A stretch of DNA of 64,000 nt from Candidatus Bathyarchaeota archaeon (GTDB taxonomy: Archaea; Thermoproteota; Bathyarchaeia; Bathyarchaeales; Bathycorpusculaceae), in NCBI GenBank assembly GCA_026014465.1, contig JAOZID010000010.1, forward strand, positions 774,288 through 838,287, in the 5' to 3' direction. Position numbers and translations under genes: made by a program. Of this stretch, positions 57,963 through 64,000 are shown one piece after another. The notes under the pieces were generated by a model, which was given only the letters and a program-made list of their open reading frames with translations, did no database searches and was not told the origin of the DNA. Numbering within the stretch: the stretch's first letter is position 1; each line of letters starts with the position of its first letter.

Positions 57963-58409
57963 TTAGGGTTCTACCTCTTTGAATTCCAATGCTTGGTTGG
58001 GGCAGTTAGCTACGCATGCAGGAACCTCAAGCTCCACGCATCGGTCACATTTGGCAACAACTTTGCCTTCCACATCCATTTTTATGGCGCCGTAGGGGCA
58101 AATCATAACGCAGGTCCAGCAGCCTATGCATTTGTCGGGGTTGTGAGTTACTAGACCAGTTTCTTTGTCTTTTGTCATGGCGCCTGCTAGGCATGCTTCA
58201 ACGCAGGGTGCATCGTCGCAGTGGCGGCATTGGATGGCAAAGCTTACGGGTTTGCTCATTTCCCGGCGTACGCGGCTGATGGGTCGGGGTTTTTCTCGGT
58301 TGTAGGCTTTGATGATGTCTTTTGATTTGGAATGCTGAACGATGCAGTAGACTTCGCATAGCCCACAGCCCATGCAGGCGTCGGGGTTGGCGACTATTTT
58401 TTTCACCAT
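57963..58409 (-). CDS. Polyferredoxin with four [4Fe-4S] clusters
   Basis: 148 residues from ATG 58409 (a GTG 12 bases upstream is possible). Four Cys sets: CMGCGLCEVYC, CRHCDDAPCVEAC, CIGCWTCVMIC, and CDRCVELEVPACVANC. This is the HycB/DmsB-like electron transfer layout. First gene of the glutamate synthase operon and probably its electron donor subunit. Confidence 0.92.
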   Translation of the reverse strand: MVKKIVANPDACMGCGLCEVYCIVQHSKSKDIIKAYNREKPRPISRVRREMSKPVSFAIQCRHCDDAPCVEACLAGAMTKDKETGLVTHNPDKCIGCWTCVMICPYGAIKMDVEGKVVAKCDRCVELEVPACVANCPNQALEFKEVEP

Positions 58410-58600
58410 GGTTTTTTCCACTTTTTATGTTGGTTAGCGTGAGCAGGTGAACAGTAAGAGAGGGAGTTCAACGTTGTTTGTGCAGGAAACCTTCTTATCC
58501 GCCAGCGTTTATTTAGCTGCGGTTAATAGATTTCTACAAGTGTAAAGCCGTGTGCAGTATCACCTGTTCGGGGAACTTCCCTTAGAAGGTAACGTGTACT

Positions 58601-58681
58601 CTATATAATGGTAGTGAAAATCATTTATATGTAGCGCAATGAAACATACATTATACATGAATCATATAGACAGGTGAGTTT
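58601..58681 (+). promoter_or_regulatory. Promoter region of the AbrB-PhoU gene
   Basis: Two TATA-like boxes, CTATATAATG (58601-58610) and TTTATATG (58624-58631), precede the GTG start at 58682. The gap 58422-58600 should also contain the divergent glt promoter, for which CTAAATAAAC on the minus strand near 58515 is a candidate. Confidence 0.45.
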
Positions 58682-59785
58682 GTGGCATCAAAAGACCTTG
58701 GGTACAGGCGCGTACAAAGCACAGGCAGAGGCTCATACATAATAAGCCTCCCCAAAGAGTGGGTCCAAGACCTCAATCTAAATCGCGGTAGCGAAATAGC
58801 CTTCAACCTCCAACCCGACCAGTCACTAAACCTTGTCCCCAGAAAAATCTTGGAGAAAACCGAAAGCCCAAAAGACGCCAAACTAAAAGAGTACTACGTG
58901 AGCGTTGACCCCGCCGAAGACCTACAAGCCACCCTGCGCATGATGCAAGCCCTCTACGTCATAAGCGCGGATGTCATACGCATACACTTTCGCGCCAACG
59001 TAGACGCCAACAAATTCAAAACCGAAATCAAAAACTTCGTCCGCGACACCTTCTTGGGCGCAGAAATCATCGACGAAACCGACGACGAAATCACACTACA
59101 AATCCTAATCAGACACTCCGAGTTCCCCATAGAAAAAGCCGTCCGCCGCATGACCATCGTCGCCCTAGCCGCGAACCGCGACGCCATATCCGCCCTCAAA
59201 ACCCCCAACAGCGACCTACACCAAAACGTGCTAAACAGCCACCACGACGCCAACAGATTAGGACTTTACGTCGTACGCCAACTAAAATTTGGCATAGAAC
59301 ACAACATGTCCAGAGAAATGGGGTTTAAGACCCCCAAAGAATTTTTGCTCTACCGCATAATCGTCAACTACATACGCAACATAACCGAAAACGCGCTTAA
59401 CGTCATGAACAATCTGGCACACTTCCAAAAACTAGTCAACGACCAAACGCTTTTCATAAAAGACCCTGTTGACGAGGAGGTTTACTTGCAGATACTAAGC
59501 TTCAATGCGCTGGCGCATCAGCTTTTTGAGGACGCAACCAAAGCCATGTTCAAACGCGACTACAACGACGCCGAAAACCTCATCCCCAAACGCCAATCCT
59601 ACGTAACGCTCGAAAACGACTTGATCAGGCTTATGAGCAGCAAAAAACTTGACCCCAACATAACCGCTATCCTGCGGCTTGTTTTGGACAGCTCCAGACG
59701 CATACTCGACTACGCACAGGACATAGCAGAACTTACGCTGAACCGAACCGTAGAAGAACTCTGCCAATCGTTCGCCATCAAATAA
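58682..59785 (+). CDS. AbrB-PhoU regulator
   Basis: 367 residues from GTG 58682. The N-terminal ~50 residues are an AbrB/SpoVT fold (VQSTGRGSYIISLPKEWVQD, LNRGSEIAF), followed by PhoU-like three-helix bundles (HHDANRLGLYVVRQLKFGIE, SSRRILDYAQDIAEL). Archaeal proteins of this layout are thought to control phosphate uptake genes. No pst genes are in this window. Confidence 0.88.
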   Translation: MASKDLGYRRVQSTGRGSYIISLPKEWVQDLNLNRGSEIAFNLQPDQSLNLVPRKILEKTESPKDAKLKEYYVSVDPAEDLQATLRMMQALYVISADVIRIHFRANVDANKFKTEIKNFVRDTFLGAEIIDETDDEITLQILIRHSEFPIEKAVRRMTIVALAANRDAISALKTPNSDLHQNVLNSHHDANRLGLYVVRQLKFGIEHNMSREMGFKTPKEFLLYRIIVNYIRNITENALNVMNNLAHFQKLVNDQTLFIKDPVDEEVYLQILSFNALAHQLFEDATKAMFKRDYNDAENLIPKRQSYVTLENDLIRLMSSKKLDPNITAILRLVLDSSRRILDYAQDIAELTLNRTVEELCQSFAIK

Positions 59786-59880
59786 CCCCTTTTACAAGAG
59801 TATCTACGAGTTAGCGCGCCCAAACATTAATTAGTATTACCTTTATCTACAAACGTGCTACCAAAGGTTGTGGGTCAGGC

Positions 59881-60111
59881 ATGGACGAACTCATCAGCAA
59901 AGAAAAACTAAGAGAACACAGCATACAAAAAATGTTCCAAGACCTCGAAGGCGAAATCGACCTCATAACAGCAACCGCCAAACTCGGCTTCAACCTCAAC
60001 AAAACCAACAAAGAAACCCACAAAATCACACTCGCCTACATCGAAGACACCAAAAAAATCGTCGCCACCCTAAAATCACGAATCAACCTACTCTGGGAAA
60101 CAACCAGCTAA
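59881..60111 (+). CDS. Small helical protein of unknown function
   Basis: 76 residues, almost wholly helical with heptad-like leucines (MFQDLEGEIDLITATAKLGF, YIEDTKKIVATLKSRINLLW). It could be a coiled-coil partner or regulator. No family recognised. Confidence 0.6.
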   Translation: MDELISKEKLREHSIQKMFQDLEGEIDLITATAKLGFNLNKTNKETHKITLAYIEDTKKIVATLKSRINLLWETTS

Positions 60112-60132
60112 ACCCCACTTAACCAGCAGCGG

Positions 60133-60921
60133 TTAAGGGGGGCTTTTGAATTTTGCTGCACGGTTTGCAATTAGGGTTGCCGTGGCGCCTGCTGCGACTC
60201 CGCCGTCTATGTTGACCACTGCTAGCCCCAGTGAACAGGACTGGAGCATAGCCATCAAGGCGCTTACGCCTTTTTCTCCAAACCCAAAACTGTTCGAAGT
60301 CGGCACCGCAACCACGGGAACATCCACCAAACCCGCCACCACCGAAGCTAAGGCACCTTCCCTGCCAGCCACCACCACAACCACATCCACGTCCTCGGCG
60401 ACCAAGGTCTTAAGCGGCTGCATTAATCGGTGAATTCCCGCGACGCCTACATCATACGCCAAGACTACTTTGCACCCCATCTCCTGCGCGATGACCTTGG
60501 CTTCCTCGGCTACGGGTATGTCGGAGGTTCCAGCGGTCAGTATGCCGACTTTGCCGCCTGTACTTTTCACAGTGAAACCAGGTTTTTTTAGGATTGCCAT
60601 GCAGGCTTTTTGGCAGATTTGCAGTTGCGCGTCTGTGGGGGCGTTATCTTGCAGGGTTCGTATGTGGGCGGGGCTGCATCGGCTCACGATTACTCTGCCG
60701 CGTTTCTCCAACGTTTTCAACGCAATTTCTGCTACGTCGGGGGCGGTTTTGCCTTCTGCCAGAATTATTTCGGGGATGCCTTTGCGTAGTTCGCGGTTGC
60801 CGTCTATCTTTGCGATGCTGCCTAACTCGTCAATAGCTAAAAGCCTAAGCATCTTCTCAGCTTCAGGGGGGGATAACTCTTTTTTTGCAACCTTTTCCAA
60901 AACATCCCTAAAAGAATCCAT
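60133..60921 (-). CDS. larB: Nickel-pincer cofactor synthesis protein LarB
   Basis: 262 residues from ATG 60921; the upstream in-frame extension overlaps the larC start and is discarded. A short N-terminal helical domain precedes a PurE-like carboxylase core (GILTAGTSDIPVAEEAKVIA, VVVVVAGREGALASVVAGLV, PTSNSFGFGEKGVSALMAML). It carboxylates the pyridinium ring of NaAD and cleaves the phosphoanhydride. Divergent from larC. Confidence 0.93.
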   Translation of the reverse strand: MDSFRDVLEKVAKKELSPPEAEKMLRLLAIDELGSIAKIDGNRELRKGIPEIILAEGKTAPDVAEIALKTLEKRGRVIVSRCSPAHIRTLQDNAPTDAQLQICQKACMAILKKPGFTVKSTGGKVGILTAGTSDIPVAEEAKVIAQEMGCKVVLAYDVGVAGIHRLMQPLKTLVAEDVDVVVVVAGREGALASVVAGLVDVPVVAVPTSNSFGFGEKGVSALMAMLQSCSLGLAVVNIDGGVAAGATATLIANRAAKFKSPP

Positions 60922-61001
60922 CACAAGTCGAACCACATAAAGACCACAAATGATATATCCATTATGCCTTTTTGTGATGATTAAACGTCTTGTGAAGAAA
61001 A

Positions 61002-62243
61002 ATGCCAAAACCCAAAAAAATAGTTGTTATAGACTGCCAAGTTGCAGGCGTCGCAGGCGATATGTTGCTGGGCGCGTTGATAGATGCGGGTGCTGATGTT
61101 GACAAAATTGTTTTGGCTATAGAATCACTTGGCAGGGAAGCGGGCTATGAGGATGTCAAAGTTGAAATCAAGCAGGTGTTGCAGGGGAGTTTTGGAGCAA
61201 CCAGCATTGACGTAACCACCAAGACCGCAGGCAAAAAAAACGGCAAAGTACTCATCGAAATTGTCGAGAAAACCGCAGAAAAACTTGGGCTATCAGAAAA
61301 GGCGCAGCAGTTTGCCTCAAATGCAGTTCGCACGTTAGTTGAAGCCGAAGCCACACTGCATAAAACAGGTCTTGAAGATGCACACCTGCACGAAGTCGGA
61401 TTAATCGACACCCCAGCCGAAATCATTGGGGTTGCAGTTGCCGCTGACGACTTAGGCGTATTTGAAGCGAAAATCTACGCAACTCCCGTCTCGGTTGGAG
61501 GCGGCTTATTTGAGTTCTCCCATGGCACAGTTTCTAGCCCAGCCCCCGCCACCCTAACCATACTTCAAAGCAAAAATTTTCTCTTCAAAGGCGGACCCAT
61601 CCAAGCTGAACTTGCGACCCCCACAGGCGCCGCCATACTAGTCAACTTAGCTGAGAAGGTTACGCCGTTTTATCCGCCTATGGCTCCGTTGAAGGTAGGA
61701 TATGGTGCGGGAACCAAAAAGTTCAAGGGCGTTTCAAATGTGCTACGAGTTACCTTAGGAACGGGGTGGGAGCAGGGGCTTTTGGAGGATGGAATTGCGG
61801 TTTTGGAAACCAACGTTGACGATGTCACGGGCGAGACGGTGGGTTACGTTTTTGACCGTTTGCTACAGGAGGGTGCCAAGGACGTTTGCATAATTCCGAT
61901 GTTTACGAAGAAGAATCGTCCAGGGCAGATTATCAAGGTAATTGCTGATCCTGTGGATGTGGGGCGGTTGTCGCGGGTTTTGGTTGAGGAGACAGGGACG
62001 CTTGGAGTGCGCATGTATCCCTGCCAGCGGCATATAACAAGCCGAGAAACCCTACAAACGCAGATACAAATCGGCGAAGCAAAACAGACCGTGAAGGTCA
62101 AAGTTTCCAAAGACTCAGAGGGCAACGTCTTGAACGTTAAAGCTGAATATGAAGACGCCAAGCAAGTAGCCCAAAAAACAGGCATGCCGCTTAGGGAAAT
62201 CTGTGAGTTAGCCGTGCAAAAAGCCAAAGAACAACTCAAGTGA
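61002..62243 (+). CDS. larC: Nickel-pincer cofactor cyclometallase LarC
   Basis: 413 residues, full length with no internal frameshift, unlike Lactobacillus larC, where two frames are joined. QVAGVAGDMLLGALIDAGAD, DAHLHEVGLIDTPAEIIG and ETNVDDVTGETVGYVFDRLL are typical. It inserts nickel into the pincer nucleotide using CTP. The C-terminal CTP-binding part ends with GMPLREICELAVQKA. Followed by larE. Confidence 0.93.
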   Translation: MPKPKKIVVIDCQVAGVAGDMLLGALIDAGADVDKIVLAIESLGREAGYEDVKVEIKQVLQGSFGATSIDVTTKTAGKKNGKVLIEIVEKTAEKLGLSEKAQQFASNAVRTLVEAEATLHKTGLEDAHLHEVGLIDTPAEIIGVAVAADDLGVFEAKIYATPVSVGGGLFEFSHGTVSSPAPATLTILQSKNFLFKGGPIQAELATPTGAAILVNLAEKVTPFYPPMAPLKVGYGAGTKKFKGVSNVLRVTLGTGWEQGLLEDGIAVLETNVDDVTGETVGYVFDRLLQEGAKDVCIIPMFTKKNRPGQIIKVIADPVDVGRLSRVLVEETGTLGVRMYPCQRHITSRETLQTQIQIGEAKQTVKVKVSKDSEGNVLNVKAEYEDAKQVAQKTGMPLREICELAVQKAKEQLK

Positions 62244-62250
62244 AAACGTG

Positions 62251-63078
62251 ATGGAAGAGAAAACCACGCAGCTTAAGCGTTTCATCAAGGAAAAAGGCGC
62301 AAACGGCGTAGTGGTGGCGTTTTCTGGAGGCGTAGACAGTGCAACGTTGGCGGCGGTTTGCCATGAGGTCTTGGGTGAGAAGGCAGTTGCGGTGACGGTT
62401 AAGTCGGCTATGTGCACCGTTGAGGAGGTTGCGCAGGCACAAGCGGTTGCTAAAGGCTTAGGCGTTAAGCATCTTATTGTGGAAGCCGATGTTTTATCAG
62501 ACCCCAATGTGGCAAGGAATACTGAGAACCGATGTTTTTTCTGCAAAAAAATAATTCTGCAAAAACTCGGGCATACCGCGCAGGAACTGGGGTTTGGGGC
62601 GATTTTTGAGGGCACCAACCTAAGCGACCTGCAAATGCATCGTCCAGGCTACCAAGCTGTAGTTCAAGTCCAAAACGTGTACAGCCCCTGGGTCATAGGC
62701 AGATTCACCAAAGAAGAGATTCGAGAACTCGCCGCCAAACTTCAATTGTCCGTGCATGACAAACCAGCCAACGCCTGCTTAGCCACCCGCATAGCATACA
62801 ACCAACCCATAACCGTAGCAAAGCTTGAGCGCATAGCCAAAGCCGAACAGTTAATCAGGCAACTTACAGGAGCCAAACAGCTACGCGTACGCGACCACAA
62901 CGGGCTGGCAAGAATCGAAGTAGACAAAACCCAACGCTCTAAGCTCTGCAGCACTCAACCAATGGACGAAATCGCAGAAAAACTCAAGCAATTAGGCTTT
63001 AGCTACGTCACCCTTGACTTGGAAGGTTTCAGGTCAGGAAGCATGCTTCAAACAAGTAAAAAAGAGCCGCAAATTTAG
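62251..63078 (+). CDS. larE: Sulfur transferase LarE
   Basis: 275 residues from ATG 62251. PP-loop SGGVDSATLA near residue 28 adenylates the substrate carboxylate. NRCFFCKK and the catalytic-position Cys in NACLATRI follow. LarE members either sacrifice a single Cys or use a cluster; the Cys set here (at least three) should be compared with cluster types. It overlaps the convergent MEMO1 gene by 4 bases. Confidence 0.92.
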   Translation: MEEKTTQLKRFIKEKGANGVVVAFSGGVDSATLAAVCHEVLGEKAVAVTVKSAMCTVEEVAQAQAVAKGLGVKHLIVEADVLSDPNVARNTENRCFFCKKIILQKLGHTAQELGFGAIFEGTNLSDLQMHRPGYQAVVQVQNVYSPWVIGRFTKEEIRELAAKLQLSVHDKPANACLATRIAYNQPITVAKLERIAKAEQLIRQLTGAKQLRVRDHNGLARIEVDKTQRSKLCSTQPMDEIAEKLKQLGFSYVTLDLEGFRSGSMLQTSKKEPQI

Positions 63079-63953
63079 GGTTTGGTGGCGCAGGCGTTTT
63101 TGGGTTTTGTTATGGTTAGGGCTGCGTAGCCTACTGTTGATGTGTGGTCGCCTGTGATGTCGCCGCTGGTTTTGTGTTGTAGTAGTTGGGCTTTGGGGGC
63201 GCATAGGCCTTTGGCGTAGGTTATTAGGGCGGCGATTGGGGCGTAGCCGCAGGCGCTTATGTTTTGCTCTTCTAAAACGGTGTAGAGTTGGTTTTCGTTT
63301 AGGTTTTCTATGGCGTTTATGGCGGCTTGGTCTTTGCGGTTGACGGAGGTTTGGGTTTCGTAGTGGGTGAAGTCTGTGGAGGCGATGACTACGGCGTTTT
63401 TGTTTGCGAGAACTTCGGTTAGGGCTCTGCCAACTTCGCGGGCGGACTGCAAATCCTGCATCAAGAAGCAGATGGGTACGAATTTGAAGTTGTCGCCGTA
63501 GAGGTACTGCAAAAACGGCAGCTGCACTTCGATGCTGTGTTCTCGCCGGTGAGCGTTCTCGTCTACATCCAAAATCCCCGACTCAGCAACCAACGCCTCA
63601 GCAACGTCTTCGTCGATTTTTACGTCGCCCAAGGGGGTTTGCCATGTACCAGTGGTCATGATGGATAAGCCTGTGCCCTCGCCTGTGTGGTTAGGACCTA
63701 AAATCACAACTGTGTCGGGTTTGCCGTCTTGGGCTAGAGCAGAAAAAGCGTTTGCCGCTACGGCGCCGCTGTAGACGTAGCCTGCGTGCGGACAAATCAG
63801 CCCCAGTATGTCGCGGGGACCGTTGGGGTTCATGTGGGGGAGTTTTTGGGGACCAAAAGGGTGGAGGAAGCAGAATTTTATTTGCGCAGTTAGTTCTTCA
63901 GCGGTTCCTTCGTAGAACATACCTGCTACGACTGGTCGCCGAAGACTACGCAT
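63075..63953 (-). CDS. MEMO1 family protein (AmmeMemoRadiSam system B)
   Basis: 292 residues. The metal-site residues lie in LICPHAGYVYSGAVAANAF, ILGPNHTGEGTGLS, EHSIEVQLPFLQYL and IASTDFTHYE. The family resembles ring-opening dioxygenases; its cellular role in archaea is unknown, though the gene often sits near ribosomal protein S2 and mevalonate kinase genes. Confidence 0.93.
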   Translation of the reverse strand: MRSLRRPVVAGMFYEGTAEELTAQIKFCFLHPFGPQKLPHMNPNGPRDILGLICPHAGYVYSGAVAANAFSALAQDGKPDTVVILGPNHTGEGTGLSIMTTGTWQTPLGDVKIDEDVAEALVAESGILDVDENAHRREHSIEVQLPFLQYLYGDNFKFVPICFLMQDLQSAREVGRALTEVLANKNAVVIASTDFTHYETQTSVNRKDQAAINAIENLNENQLYTVLEEQNISACGYAPIAALITYAKGLCAPKAQLLQHKTSGDITGDHTSTVGYAALTITKPKNACATKP

Positions 63954-63962
63954 ATAGGTTAG

Positions 63963-64000
63963 CTAATCCTCCTCGTGGGAAATCTTGGCTTCAAAGTCTT
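63963..64000 (-). CDS. C-terminal fragment of an unidentified minus-strand gene
   Basis: On the minus strand, the last codons read DFEAKISHEED followed by TAG at 63965-63963, ending 10 bases before the MEMO1 start. Archaeal gene order makes ribosomal protein S2 a reasonable guess, but 11 residues cannot prove it. Confidence 0.3.
   Translation of the reverse strand, partial: DFEAKISHEED

Overview
The window is chromosomal DNA of an archaeon. Diagnostic genes are Trm1, TrmB-family and AbrB-PhoU regulators, archaeal RNA polymerase subunits D, N and H, and the S13-S4-S11-RpoD-L18e-L13-S9-RpoN cluster. A bacterial-type NrdR/NrdD/NrdG set, an Rpb5-like long RpoH, secreted proteins with an 'IPEFP' C-terminal anchor and LarBCE suggest an anaerobic lineage of the TACK archaea, perhaps Bathyarchaeia. 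That placement is inference; no 16S gene is present.

Layout. 1-21.4 kb is host DNA: lipoate ligase end, cysS, VapBC, trm1, proC, two HAD phosphatases, a large secreted PQQ-propeller protein divergent from a TrmB regulator, an alcohol dehydrogenase, a ZIP-like transporter behind a structured leader, a tungstate ABC transporter with a ModE-type regulator, rpoH, and an anaerobic ribonucleotide reductase operon with an NrdR box. 21.5-41.4 kb is a head-tail provirus or provirus-derived particle cluster: protease, decoration protein, HK97 capsid, portal, adhesin, phospholipase-like protein, neck genes, tail tube, frameshifted tail chaperone, very short tape measure, baseplate, an accessory patch with a toxin-antitoxin pair, both terminase subunits, and an ABC ATPase-GNAT fusion. 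I see no integrase and no replication gene. 41.5-47 kb is host: DEAD-box helicase, YHS protein, DUF1015 protein and aminotransferase. 47.3-51.1 kb is the ribosomal/RNA polymerase operon. 51.4-53.2 kb is an AT-rich island with two orphan genes. 53.2-58.4 kb is a split archaeal glutamate synthase operon. 58.7-64 kb holds an AbrB-PhoU regulator, LarB/LarC/LarE for the nickel-pincer cofactor, and a MEMO1 protein.

Most notable points: a canonical A_AAC_CCC -1 frameshift site joining the two halves of the viral tail chaperone; an ABC-GNAT fusion beside the terminase that may be a Mom-like DNA modifier; a secreted zinc phospholipase C-like protein in the virion gene string; a likely frameshift joining a toroid domain to a head-closure domain; a ~60-bp element present three times (2066-2130, 38188-38250, 53106-53165), one copy supplying the start codon of the putative small terminase; an RpoH whose N-terminal half resembles the eukaryotic Rpb5 jaw domain; and two structured non-coding segments (6310-6383 and about 12248-12353).
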